64,000 bases of DNA from Prochilodus magdalenae (GCA_024036415.1 JAMWET010002870.1:820001-884000), one strand, 5' to 3'. Shown: positions 50,387 through 62,479, counted from the first letter of the stretch. The notes: generated from the letters alone by a model not told the origin. Numbers and translations: made by a program.

Positions 50387-52264
50387 CAGGGCTCTAGAGT
50401 GCGACCAATTTGGTCGCACATGCGACATAATTTCTCAATTGTGCGACAAAAAAAATCTGAGGTCGCACCAGTGCGACCAGACGTTCGATGGGGAAAAAAA
50501 GAAAAAGTCTTCGCGACTCTGGAAGTCTCCCTGTAGTTAAAAACAGCCCATTTCGTGGTCTAAACCAATCAAAGATAGCGAAGGGCGGGACCCCCTGATA
50601 TTCCTGTACGTTTGAAAGTGCGTGTGCTGCAGTCAGACAGGGGTGCGTTTCCCAAAACCATCGTTGCTAACTACGTTAGCAACTTACATAGTTGGAACGA
50701 CACAGCTGCGACGCAGGTGTTTCCCAAAACCATGGTTCAAACTATGGAGGTAACCACGTTGGTAACTTACATAGTCCGAACCATCGTTAAGCGACACAGG
50801 TGTTTCCCAAAACCGTAGTTCCACCGAACGTTCGCAAACACTGTCGTTAAGTTGAATAGTTGGAACTGCAGCTGTAGACCTGTGGTTAGAAGCTTAGTTC
50901 CTGGTGACCACGTCATCGATGACGCAGGGCGCCAGGTAACGTGTCAGTAAGCTGAAAATTTCCATGAAACTCCGGGTACGAACATTTATACTGTCAAAGG
51001 CTTTTAACGTGTAGTTGCCAACACACATCTCAGTGTATTTCTCTGTTTATACTTTTAGCTGCATTCTTTAAATAATGTCGCTATAATCCATGTGCGTGTT
51101 AGCTGTGTATCGTTAGACAGGCTCTGCTTTTCTAGCATTATTTCGCTCTCAGGTGTTTCTGTGGTATCACTGGTAGAGCAGGAGATGGGTAAATAGGCTT
51201 AATGTTACTGATCCACGTTCAAGACATGTTAAGTTGTAGGGTAAATCGTTTAAGCAAATATAGCCCTAGTATTAATACCCAGTCATCACCTAACACCTTT
51301 TAATACCTCATCATGTGTTCTGTTTTTAAGACCTGAGGTTTTAGAACTAGGAGTGACCATTATGAAATAAACTAATAAAAAATGTTTGTTTTAATAGAAG
51401 GAACAGGAGAGGCAAATTCTGATTAAAGGCTCTTTAAATAGATACATTATACACCTCCCATGACTAGAACAAGGGAAAAGAATAGGTAGAGGGGATGGGG
51501 ATGCAGGAGGGATCACTCAGGGTCTGTTAAAGAAAAGAACTGCTGTTTATGCCACCAGTATATAATGCAATGCAAATAAAGCGGAGAAACGGATCACATC
51601 GCTATCGCATGGCGTTTTCATCAGATTAGCCCACTGCGCCAGTAAGACACAGCGATGTATCTAAATAATTGCAGTATCAGAGCCTACAAATGCATCGGTG
51701 TGGCTAAAGTTCTTCCATTTGTTCCTTCTAAAAGAAGCTTTACATATTATTACCATGTTTATAATGATAATGATGCACATATAATATTAATATATTATTA
51801 ATACTTATATTTATTATTATTATTATTATATTTTTTATTAGCATTTGATTGTTGATTCTATTAATATTATTGTTGGAATTTTATAATATGAATAAACATG
51901 GATTGCCAAAATAATGTGTTCATTACGTGATTTCAGTCACAACTATCAAATTTTGATTTAATCTTGCCGGTTTGTGAGTTTTAACACAGTTTCCCGCTGT
52001 GAAAGTCCGACCGAACACATCTGGAAACATGGTGGTTCGAGTTATGGTGGTTCAAACCAACATGGTTTAAACTACTGTGGTACTAACAAAGTACGACGCT
52101 TTCGGGAAACAGTCATACTTCAGATGTTTGTTAGTTTAACGATGCATCAGACCATGTTAGTTCAGTGCTAACCTCCGTCGCTGTACGTGAAACGCACCCA
52201 GAATGTGATGCAGTTGAAAATTTGGACTGGTGCAACCAGTTCAAAAAGTTAGTCTAGAGCCCTG
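50387..52264. mobile_element. hAT-like MITE, split by a second transposon
   Basis: The left end CAGGGCTCTAGAGTGCGACC is matched by the right end AGTCTAGAGCCCTG. The terminal CAGGGCTCTAGA is an exact 12-bp inverted repeat. AAATG lies directly outside both ends (50382-50386 and 52265-52269), consistent with a target duplication of 5 bp, shorter than the usual 8 for hAT. Next to the left end is a hairpin with 9-bp arms (GTGCGACCA and TGGTCGCAC), and GTCGCAC recurs. Without the inner insertion the element is about 320 bp. It is non-coding. Confidence 0.75.
50641..52199. mobile_element. Inner DNA transposon nested in the hAT-like MITE
   Basis: The ends are exact 11-bp inverted repeats, GGGTGCGTTTC (50641-50651) and GAAACGCACCC (52189-52199). 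Subterminal repeats follow: GTTTCCCAAAACCATCGTTG, GTTTCCCAAAACCATGGTTC and GTTTCCCAAAACCGTAGTTC on the left (about 50647, 50720 and 50802), and related TTTCCCGCTGTG, GTTCAAACCAACATGG and TTTCGGGAAACAG on the right. The 1.56-kb element has no sizeable coding frame. It may belong to the PIF/Harbinger or another group; CAG on the left, and CAG on the right if the right end is one base shorter, could be a 3-bp duplication, but this is ambiguous. Confidence 0.72.
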
Positions 52265-52721
52265 AAATGGATCAGCATGTGGAACTGGATCGTCTGTGTT
52301 TTCTATCACTGTATAGAAGAATATATTGCTTTTTCTGCTAATGCCCTTGTATGGTCTCCTAGAGAGTAAATGCATATGTACTGAATGCTTTGGCTTTTAC
52401 GTCCTGGTTTGTTTCATCAAAGTAAAAAAATGTAGTTTAAGTGTGAAGTATATTCCTGTTCCTGTTTTTTCTTTGCATGGTTAAAATGGTAACGTGTCAG
52501 ATCTTTGTACAGAACTGTAAATGTGGCAGGAGTGTATCTAAAAGAATTGATTAAAAAGTTGAAATATATGTTTTTTTTTTGCCTGAAAATGATGAACAAA
52601 ACAACAACAAACAAACAGCAGCGAACAGAAAACAGGACATTTGTCATCATATGTTGGCCAGCCATGTGTCTTAGCTAAAGCATCCATGTCCTCACTCTCT
52701 CTTTCTCTCTGTCTGGTTCAG

Positions 52722-52795
52722 GGCCATCCCGCATCACTGAAGCTCTTGATTGAGGTGGAAAGCGAACAGCTGCTGCTCATTCTGCAGAAAAATGA
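52722..52795 (+). CDS. ADAM-like metalloprotease, coding exon 3 (pro-domain)
   Basis: Entering in phase 0, it encodes GHPASLKLLIEVESEQLLLI then LQKN and the first two bases of a Glu codon; the donor is GTAAGT. The pattern HP..L....E.E...L.L.L.KNE, with the exon ending inside the NE pair, is characteristic of ADAM pro-domains. By eye it is nearest ADAM12, ADAM19 and ADAM33, whose equivalents read HP...L and L.L.(E/Q)(K/R)N. The pro-domain keeps the protease latent and is removed by furin-like enzymes. The next exon, expected to continue with a TETHY-like motif, was not found before 64000. Confidence 0.8.
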
Positions 52796-53789
52796 GTAAG
52801 TGTCTCTCTCTGTCTCTCTCTCTTTTTATTTCTGTCCCTCTCTGTCTCTCTCTCTCCTCTAGCTATAAGAGAGGAGCCTTAAAGTAGCTATAAATTGGTG
52901 ACAGATGCATGTGTTGCTTGACACTGTGACAGGGTTTGGGTCGAACTTGTCCTCTAACTGCTACTACAGAAAAAAAAACATTCTCTTCCTCACACCACCT
53001 ACACAGACCATCATTCTGTTTAGTCTTCTGGAACAAAACCTCATAAACCAGAGGTCCTGTATATATAATAAGCTGAGGAAAACAAAGATTGCACTTGGAA
53101 TCACTATTCTGTATTGAAAGCTCTTAGGCAGAAGTGGAAAAATAAAAGAAGCAGAATGTGTGTGTATGTGTAGAAGTGTCCTTATCTTGACACCTCAGCT
53201 GACAGAATGGAGTGTGTATATATAGGTGCATGTCCAGCTTTTGCATGCTTATAATTCATATCTTCATTTCATGCTTGGTGCAAATTGAGGTTTCCGGAAC
53301 GCTACAGCAGTCCCTCAACTGTGTCCTTCACCTGCCATCACCATCTGCCATACGTGTTTGAGAGGGATTTTCATAATGGAAGCTGCACGCACTTCAGCGC
53401 AAGCTAATATTCTGAGGCGCTCAAAAGCCCAGTCATTCGTATTCAATGCTTTCAAATCACTTGACCTACAAAAAATACCTCTACCCATCAACTAATTACT
53501 GTCTCCTCTATTGAATCTTTATCTTGCACACATTTCTGGGAAGCTGTTGGCTCTCTTACTCTCCGGTCATGACTCTCTTTCGCCCTCCAGAAAATGCAGT
53601 AGATGTGGAACATCATGTGGAATGAATGATAAACATGACCAGTTAAAATAGTTTCTTCTTTACAAAACCAACATCATTATGAGTAAAATGAATACAATAT
53701 TGGTTAACCATCACAGCTGTGGTGTCGCAATGCTCAGACGGCCGGCCAAGAGACCTTTGCAGCAGCAAAGACACGTTGGTAGCCTTGCT

Positions 53790-53960
53790 CAAACTGCTCG
53801 CACAGGCAGCCTCGAAGCTGCTGTATAGCACCTCTCATGTGGCCAGACAGCATCATAGCTGCTGTATAACATCCAGCCGGCTTATGCACGGTCAAAGCTG
53901 CAGTGTAGCATTGCCTAATTAGCTGACCAGGCGACTTTAAAGCTGCAATATAGTGTAGGC
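53790..53960 (+). repeat. Degenerate tandem repeat of about 40 bp, four to five units
   Basis: AGCTGCTGTATAGCA (53816), AGCTGCTGTATAACA (53857), AGCTGCAGTGTAGCA (53896) and AGCTGCAATATAGTG (53941) recur at 39-45 bp spacing. Between them are GGCC, CCGG or CAGGCG-type linkers. A diverged upstream unit (AAACTGCTCG) starts near 53791. A 67-codon frame through it reflects the repeat. Confidence 0.65.
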
Positions 53961-56900
53961 AGCCTCATTGCTGTCTGAAATAGGAGCTCTAAACTTTTAT
54001 TCAATACCACATTTGTATCTGTATAGAGAAAATGTTGTTTTTCCAGATGGTTGTCTTGTACAATCAGACAGATGGGCTTGCTTAGATTTTGCCTGGATTT
54101 CTTTCTATAGATTTTGCCTGGATGGTCATCTTTCAAATGTACATTTTGCAAAGCATCACTAACATTGTCCAATGAATAAACGTGGTAACAGCTGTGTAAC
54201 AGTGTATGTAATTAGAAGTGTAATCGTGTGATTATATGTTTATCTTATAGCATGACTGATGAAAATAATAACTTTTTTACTAATATTTTATTACCTGATG
54301 AAAAGACTGAAACATTCATAATTGAGGGGTTAAAGATACCAGCTGTTTTCACTGGGAATGAACAGTGAGAATCAAATTCATCTAATGATTTTCTGTGACT
54401 GTTTGATTTTTGTTGCCTAGGCAATTATTCATTATCTTTGCACATGAGTCAGAAAGCTTTGCGAGTCAGACAGGTCTGGCTTAGGCAAAATCTGTCTGTT
54501 GTGGTCCAAGTTTTGTCTAGTTTTGGTCAAAGCCCCAAAACAATAGAAATACTCAAAAACTTCCAGCCAGACAAAGGCCCAGCTGAGATGTGTCTAGACG
54601 TTGTGAGGTCAGGACCTAAGTGAGTGTAGCCTTTCAGCTCATAGTGACCACTGGTATGAAGAACAAGGGGGTTCAAATCTTAGGCATGCTTTGCTGTAAC
54701 TCTTTACAGTACACATCTTCATCTTACAGACATTGATGAGGAACAGCAGGACAAGGGTGTTTTTGCTCTGGCCTAATGAGGCCAGGTTGGTGCCAGCTCT
54801 CCATAGAACCATCTCTAAAACATCTGAACATTAACACTGGCAGATTCAAGCCTGAGGCTCTAAAAGAAGCTAAACAGAACCCAATTACAGAATCTGCTAC
54901 ACATGAAACTGAACATGGTGTGTGTGAGGACAGCCGGATGCTTGCAAAGCTTATTTTCTGCGAAGTGTGTAATTTGCTGAGCGGTCAGACAGACCTCAAG
55001 CAAGAGTGTTAAAAAACGTGTGGGACTGGGTAATGAGATCAAACCTGGGTCATTATTGGAGTTCAAGATGTGGAACTGAAAACTCCCCCATTTAGTCATG
55101 TGAAATTGCTTTTGACAGAGAATAATGAGAAACTGCCCTAATAATTTGAAGTATGTCCTATTACTCATTAGACTGTTAAAGGAAGAAAAATGTCTTCAAA
55201 TGTCACTCAGAATAGTAGAGTAGTGCTGGGATGCTTCTAGAAACATGACCAGCGCTGGGGGCAGTCTTTTAAAACCTTTACTGACTTTCATTAAAGTATT
55301 CTTCTAGAAAACTGTTTAAGAGCAATGTGACCACCTCAAATAACACACTCTTTCACCCCAGCAACTCTCTCTTCACAATTATTCATGAATAATCACACAG
55401 CTAAACGTACAATGTACACATTTCAGCTTTAGTGTGATGTGTTCCACTACCCTCAGGGAAGACACAGAGTTACTTACGGTCAGTGGAGAAAACATGCAAA
55501 ATAGTCAGACGTGTATTTCACACACAGAGAATTTGGCTCGAGATGAACAACTTCATTCCTGCAATTTTCTCGCAGCAGAATGGCTCATTCTTAGTTCTTA
55601 TTGTCTTTAATCAGAGTCTTTTATTAGGTTGGCTTGACAAAGAGAACTTCTTGTTCTTTGGTTTATTATTGTAGGCCTATTTTGTACCTATTTTGCAGAT
55701 CACAGTTTTAAGCTAGAGCTCAGAAATATGACAGGATCATAGAGGCCATACACAAATAGTGTGGGACAGATTCTCATACAGTATTTTGTTCAAACATTTT
55801 GTTTTTTTTTCCAGTAAATGAGATAGATGGTAGAATGTTATCAGTTAGGGCTGTTTAAACAAATTAGGCCTGCTTAAAATACAGGCTTATACTAAAGCTA
55901 CCACCTTAATGTTCTAGGCACAAATACGCAAAACACTACTGTCATCCTACCCAATGATTAACATCCCCAGACTTTTTGACATGCTTCCCTGGACACTTCA
56001 GTGCTTTTTCTTGCTGTACGCGTTCTGTTTCAACTTAGCTGATTATCAAGCCCCTCCTGCAAAGACACAGATCTGTCCAAGACTGGAGTGGAGATTCATC
56101 GCTCTAAGAATTCAATTAAAACTCTAGAGTAACTGAGACTGAAGATTAATTCAATATCTAAGGCTTACAATACATTTTGCTGATTGTGACTGAAGAGGTT
56201 TCTCTAATGCTGTGGAGGGAGAACCCACAGCTGAGGTAAAAAGGAACTGTCTGAGTGTTTTGGCAGCCAGCCCTGCTCAGCCTGATCAACACCAGTTGTT
56301 TAAACATGACTTTACACTGGAGAAATAGGTGGGAAAAAAGAGCAATTGTCAAATGAAATTATAAAAATTGAAAGCACAGATTTGTTTTTGTACCTCTCCG
56401 ATTTCAACCCAGCAACAGTTCAGGGTAACATAAACACAGTTTTTCCTCCTGCAGCTCAAAACAATGTGGGAGGTGAAGAAGGCGACATCAGGTTGGGTCG
56501 AACCGGTTTTGCGCTGTTTCTAGCTGAAGGACGCTGAGACAGAGTTAGCCACTTTTGTTAGTCATCCCTGTCTAACAGAGGCTTCATTTAGTCTCTGTCC
56601 CTCTGTGGTGTATATACCTTACAAGTTTACAGTTTGCTTCATTATATATCACTCACAGTCAGTGATAAAAAAGGACTCATTACTTCTTTAGGTTTGATGA
56701 ATAGAAAAATTTTAATTAATTATGTAATTACGTATTAATAACTATGTAATGTAAATCAGCATAACAAAACAGTAGTAAAAGCGTTTTGTGTGAGCTGCAT
56801 GTGATAAAGTGCATTGTGTTTTATTAGTTCAATCAAGTCATGTGACTGAATAAAAAACTGAAGGTCTATGTTTGAATATATACTGTATGTATAATATTAT

Positions 56901-57339
56901 CCTGGCACTGTGACATCATCTCATTTTCAGCCTGGAATGGTAGATTTCTCTGAATAATCTGTCAATTTGTTGCAGGTGGGGCATGAAGTATTATTAAGTC
57001 AAGACTGTTACGTAAGAGTCTCGGAGTCCATGTGTTTTACTAAGCCGTTTTGCAAGTGTGGAATTTGTCTTTGTATTCAGTATTTGGAGGACACAATAAT
57101 ATTTGGGGTTCATGATATGTCAGTGTATGTACTGAACTCTCCTTATTCAACTATCCCAATGTAAATTTTCATTGTAGTCCCAATGTAATCTTTCATTCTA
57201 TGTCACCTTTGATGTCAGTAACAGCCCTCTGGTTTATAAACAATTCCATTTTAGCTGTATTTTGAAATCATAGTCTTTCTTTTACAACCATCCCTAGGAT
57301 CCATAGCAGAACCCCTAGCCCTTCACATTTTATTGTTGG

Positions 57340-57488
57340 GGCTTGTTCCAAACACACCTGATCGGACTGATCCTCCTTATCTGCTAATGAATAAGCCCTT
57401 TCTGAGGTGAAGTGAATGTGTTTTGACAGAAAAAAACCCAAAATGCTCAGGGCTGGGGGTCCTCCTAGTATAGGGTTGGGAACCACTG
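57340..57488. mobile_element. hAT-like MITE, copy C
   Basis: The right end GGGTTGGGAACCACTG (57473-57488) matches the family terminus. AAACACACCTGATCGGACTG and the following TCTGCTAATGA match the interior of copies A and B. The left terminal repeat is degraded (GCTTGTTCC). Confidence 0.6.
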
Positions 57489-58048
57489 ATACTTAAGTGC
57501 TGAAATGCTGCTACTTTCACAGAGCTGATGGTAGCAAACCTTACAGAAAGTTAGTTAATGTATCGTACTACTGCCATGCTAGATTAGCACATAACGTGAA
57601 TATACATCAGAACCCACAATCAAAGGGGTTTTCAATCACAACCCCAACAAGGTCTCCCCAGTCTAGTATGTTCATAGGCACAGCCTTTGTGCTCTTAGAG
57701 TGATGCAGCACTTGTAGTGATGCATCTTTTTAGAATTTCATTAACTGCAGATGTTGTACTGAGTTCAATAAAAAAGAAAGCGTTATTCTACACAGACTTA
57801 GGGGGAAAAAGAGAGAGGTGATTCAGGGGCATTCCCATAGCAACACCAGTCTCTGATGGGAATAAGTGTGCATGCTCACAGAAAGGGGAGAAAGAGAGAG
57901 AGGAAGTGAGAGAGAGATGCTGAGAGGAACAGATATAGACAGACAGATAAAAACAGAAGGGAGGGACGGGGCGACAGCGCTTACGTAAGGTCCACCCCCT
58001 TGGCCGTGGCGGACGGGGAAGGCATGTTATTATCAAAGTGAAGTGACA

Positions 58049-58051
<3 letters not shown>

Positions 58052-58101
<50 letters not shown>
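58052..58101. repeat. (GT)n microsatellite
   Basis: About 25 perfect TG units. The minus-strand frame through it gives a Thr-His run and is not a gene. Confidence 0.97.
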
Positions 58102-58102
<1 letters not shown>

Positions 58103-58456
58103 CTCTAACTCACCCACTGATACAGCACCTTCTACTGCCTTACCTGAGAGAGAGAAAAGAGAGAGAGATTTCATTATCTCTCTTGAGAGGTAGAAGGCCC
58201 AGGTGCAGGGGTTTACATAGACCTCTTTAGGTTCTAGCGTCTGTGCCAGCAGGTAACATTCAGTAACACGCTGAGGAGTCTACTGAAAATGTCTGAGAAA
58301 ACAGGAATGTAGTCTTAATGAAACCTGAGAAACCTTTGCCAATTGCAAGATGCAGCAGTAGGTTTTCGTGTCAGAGGAGTATGCTTGTGCAATGGTGCTG
58401 CTCCTTAAATTGAATTTCTTCTTTATTGCTGTTTGTAGATATTAAAAATACATACA

Positions 58457-58500
58457 GTATCAGTCGAACGTTTACACACACCCAACTACATGGATGTTTT
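58457..58500. mobile_element. Tc1-like terminal repeat fragment
   Basis: ACAGTATCAGTCGAACGTTT then ACACACACCC is close to the AGTCAAAAGTTTGGACACACC-type ends of fish Tc1-like elements. Only one end is visible. Confidence 0.4.
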
Positions 58501-58839
58501 TGGTCATCTGAAAGACTCTACAGGCTTACACTTAACAGTTTTAGCTGATGAGATATCTGAAACAATACATAGGCTGATATATCACATATTCTCTTCATCA
58601 ACCTCCATTGCAAGTTAAGAAAGCTTCATGCTCCTGTAAAGCCCCGTTTTTAAGGTGCCTCTCTAATTCCATGAGTGCTGTTTTGTAGTTTGATGTCTTC
58701 ACTTTTGTTTATTTTTTTGTACATTGGAATATTAGGTGGGGACCTCAATCAGAGACAGTGGAAGGCAGTAGATAGAAAAGACTCATATATTCTCACCAAG
58801 TACTTCATTAGAAACACCTCCATGGAACGCATGGAACTC

Positions 58840-58980
58840 CATGCAAAGTGGACCAACAAGGTAGGAGTGTATAATAGAGTGGACAGTGCATGGACACAGT
58901 GTTTAAACACTCCAGCCGCACTGCTGTGTCTGATCCACACGTACCAGTGCAACACAATACACAAAAAATGGCAACTAATC
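58840..58980 (+). mobile_element. Half-copy of the fold-back element at 3508
   Basis: GTGGACCAACAAGGTAGGAG, GGACACAGTGTTTAAACACT and GCTGTGTCTGATCCACACGT then ACCAGTGCAACACAATACAC correspond to the reverse complement of the 3690-3780 part of the element at 3508-4178. Only one arm is kept. Confidence 0.65.
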
Positions 58981-60313
58981 ATTTGTGAAAAGTGTTTAGC
59001 AGCCCAGAAAATCTATTTATCTAATTGTACGTGTTTTGTCAGTAAAACTCTGTGCATAAGGTAAATAATTACATAAATACAAATAATACCACTAAACATA
59101 ATATGGTAAGATGTTATTGCAATGTTACTGTTTTCTTTTTAATGTAACCTTTTAAACAATTACTGAAATGTTAGTTTGAGGAACACAGGTTTGGTTACCG
59201 AATTCTCAGTGCACTCCAGTCATTGATAAGATCTATTTCATTCCATCAGCAGCACACCTGATTTAATTTAATGAAGGACTGATAAGATAAATTGGATGGT
59301 AACTGTAAATACTGGTCTGGCTTGTGGAGAGCTTTGAAAATGATCCAGCTGGGGATACTCTGAATAAATAAATGCTTACTGCTGACACTACATATAATTT
59401 TCCTCAATGTAGGGAGATAAAAATCTTGTTTACAGGATGAAATCAAATCCCTGCAACCCATGGTCAGTTTGTAACAAAAACAGAAGGGGATTATGTGGTG
59501 GGGTGGTACTTTTGATGTGTTCATTGCAATGAAAGGAATAAAATATGTGTGATCATAATGCATTATAAATGTATTCACGAGGTTTCATGTGGCCTACACA
59601 AAACCATGCATAAGTTTGTAAAATTGCTCTTAAATAGTTGTATTTACATGCGTAACACTTCCTAAAACAATAGTATTGTAACTTCATAAAGTCAATTTTC
59701 ATCATTATATCTGTTTTTAGGAACACTGTACACACTAATGCTGTAATAACAATTCATCCAGTTTTATGCCATATATTCCCAGTTTAGTGCTCAATACCTT
59801 AGAAATGATGTAATGTGTCTTTTACAGGCTTTAAGTGAAGTCCGAAAATGTGGAAAATGTGTGGTTTATTGCTCTTCTCCAGTGCATGAATTGTTTAAGA
59901 CATAACTTAGCAATGATAGCTTAAGGTTGTCATCCAGCACTGAAAAGTGTGGACATTTACAAACCGTTATTGGGTTAAAGCGGCTGTCTTAATTCAGGTA
60001 AACATAAGATCGGGGTTAAGAAACAATAGTGCATAACAACATTCGTGTTTACAGTGTTGTTATGAACAGATACTCTGAGGAGCTATGGAACCTGGCTTTA
60101 TGAAGTTCTGTACTCTGGCTTTGTGAAGTGTTATGCATGTTACTGCTCGTAAGTAATTATACAAGCAAATACCTGGCATATGGATGCTATATGGTGCAAT
60201 TTATATTTCTTATAAGTACAGTAGTAAAGTGTGCCCTAATAGACATCGTATGGACTATCACCTAGTAACATAAATTTGACATGGATGGAGAAGAGAGAGC
60301 AGAAATTGAGGTG

Positions 60314-60345
60314 ATTTATTTATTTATTTACTTATTTATTTGAAC
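60314..60345. repeat. (TTTA)n microsatellite
   Basis: About seven ATTT units with one CTTA interruption. Confidence 0.85.
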
Positions 60346-60918
60346 AAGTGATTGGCATTCTCTTTTATCCCCCTGAAATTAAACCCTGCCATTGCAAATT
60401 CTCCCTGTCAGTATACAAAGGGCACGGTCAATAATCTTCTGTGCTGCAGATGCAAATCCTTTCAATGCTGCATTCCAGTACAAGCTCTCACTATAAAATG
60501 GGTTTAACCCTGTAAGCAGAAACTTAGCCGTTTCCGACATGTTTATACCCTGATTACTCTTGCAGCTGATTGCTATGACATGTGCAGCATGTCTGTAAGT
60601 TACCCTGTTCCTCATTTTTACAACCATGTGAACATCCTGCAAAATACAGGGTTCAGTTTATAAGGGTTAGTTAGGTTTTTCATTTGTTTGATATGTAAGG
60701 AACCCAGTCCAACAAAGCTGAAAATTCATCCAACAATAACAAAAGCCTTGTGCATCTTTTCCACAGTAATAGAAAATACTGTAGCAGATATACTTCACAC
60801 TGACAGGTTTCACCCTGGCCAAAGTAAACATGAACAAGTCATAACTCCTCCGGCAGCAGATTTAAACTAGAAAAGTGCATTTCCTGAAGGAAACACGGGA
60901 TGGTTGTTCAGCTTGCTC

Positions 60919-61290
60919 AGTGAGAACCGAAGGATGAGTAAAAGAGTGCGGGTCAGTATGACTGTGGATTAGCTTCTGGGGGCCTGCCCTTAGTAAATAC
61001 GAGAAGTTTGGTGGCTCTCTGTCGAACAAAAGCATTACTGCTTGGTTTGGGTCGAAAATGACTGGGACTCTATGGGAGGATCGAGGGATGAATAAACGAC
61101 AGATAGAGGAGTGCGGGTCAGTATGGCTGTGGATTAGTGCCTGCGGACCTGCCCTTAGTGTTTATGTGAAGTTAGGCGCCTCTCGGGCGAACGAAAATGC
61201 TGGCTTTAGGTGGGTCCAAAAAATGGCTGGAGCTCTATGGGAAGAACGAGGGATGCGAAAAAAAAGGAGAAATGAACGAGTGCCAGTCAA
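60919..61290 (+). repeat. 165-bp tandem duplication plus partial third unit
   Basis: GAGTGCGGGTCAGTATG occurs at about 60944 and 61109, and the next 140 bp are alignable: TGTGGATTAG, CCTGCCCTTAGT, CGAA.A...GCTGG and CTCTATGGGA. GAGGGATG opens the second unit (61083) and the partial third (61248). The units are about 75-80% alike by eye. The 97-codon frame at 61058 spans one unit and may be chance. Confidence 0.7.
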
Positions 61291-62479
61291 TCAAACATTG
61301 TATTCCAGTGTATCCGATTTGGAGTCTCTGGGTCGAGCAGAAATGGATTAGATAGGCACATGTTTTTCGATCCTATTCGTTCTGTATGGGGAAAAAAATT
61401 CCGGAACAATTCGTTCCTACTCGGAATCCGTGCATCCGATCAAAAAGCTGTATACAAGCCCACATCAGCATGTCATACCGGACAATCTGGAGTTGGAACA
61501 GAGTCAATATCTTGAAAGCTGCAGGACGAGTTAGTCGGCGATGAAACGGGAGAAAAAGAAAAATGGAGTAACAGTATATATATTGCGATGCGCCACCATA
61601 ACAAGCTAAAGTGAACATCACCAGACTGCCTACAGAAATTTCTCTACATTTTCACAGTCATACCTACTTTATATAATATCCTTAAATATGCACCAAAGCT
61701 GACTTCAGCACAGTGTTAAATCATCAAACAGTGAACATCAGTTACTGCGACGACTGCATTAATGTTTGTCTTTGTGGATAGCAGGTTTTTAATCATTAAA
61801 ATTAATCTTTGTACAGATTTCAAATCTAAAACTGTCACACTCTACAGCTCCGCCTTGACCATCAGCAGAACAGAAAGAGAGTTGGAGAGAAGACCTAGTG
61901 TAAGGGTGAGATAGAAGGCAAAAAGTTAAAAGTCAAATGGTTGTTGGAAGCTGGCTGCTTGGAAGTGTCACTGGATGTGAAACAGAGATAGATAACTTCG
62001 GCAAGAGCGAGTGAGAATCAAGCTGGGAACAGGACAGATAAGCTTCTTTCAGAATGTCCTCTACAGTCACAGTCATGCTATAATGCAGACAGTCAAATAA
62101 CGTATGTGTGCGTGTGTGTGCGTGTCCTGGAGATATTTGAGAAGGAAGATATGGATATCTGGAAAGTGTCTGTGCTTATCTCTGTGGTTGTGAATTGCTG
62201 AGGCAGTGAAGTTGCCTGAAGAGTCAAGTGTGCTTTTATTAGTGAGTCAGAATATATTCATCCAGCATCATTAACCTGCTAGCTAATAACTAATACAGCC
62301 CTGCTTGCCTGGATAAAGTCTTCACCACTCTTTCATGCTAGATCATTCATTATGGAGACAGAGAAAGGGGTGGGGGAGAGGAGGGGAGGAGGAGGGCAAA
62401 CACATGGTACTTCGTTAGGGTGAATAGAGGAGCCTTGTAAACTAGGCCTCACTCACTCATCCTTTTAACAGCCTCCTTC

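Larger units (their letters stand above)
46147..52721 (+). other. Intron 2 of the ADAM-like gene (6,575 bp)
   Basis: It runs from GTAAGA to an acceptor with a strong pyrimidine tract (CTCTCTTTCTCTCTGTCTGG then TTCAG). It contains the CT-rich stretch at 47704 and the nested transposons at 50387-52264. The rest, 46150-47700 and 47770-50380, shows no gene or repeat that I can name. Confidence 0.7.

Noticed and set aside
55440..55674. Possible ADAM exon 4 near CAGGGAAGACACAGAGTTAC
   Set aside because: After the AG the phase-2 frame lacks the expected pro-domain motif, and the match is only a chance ACAGAG string.
58675..59064. 129-codon plus-strand frame
   Set aside because: Much of it overlaps the half-copy of the fold-back element at 58840-58980, and the remainder is not protein-like.
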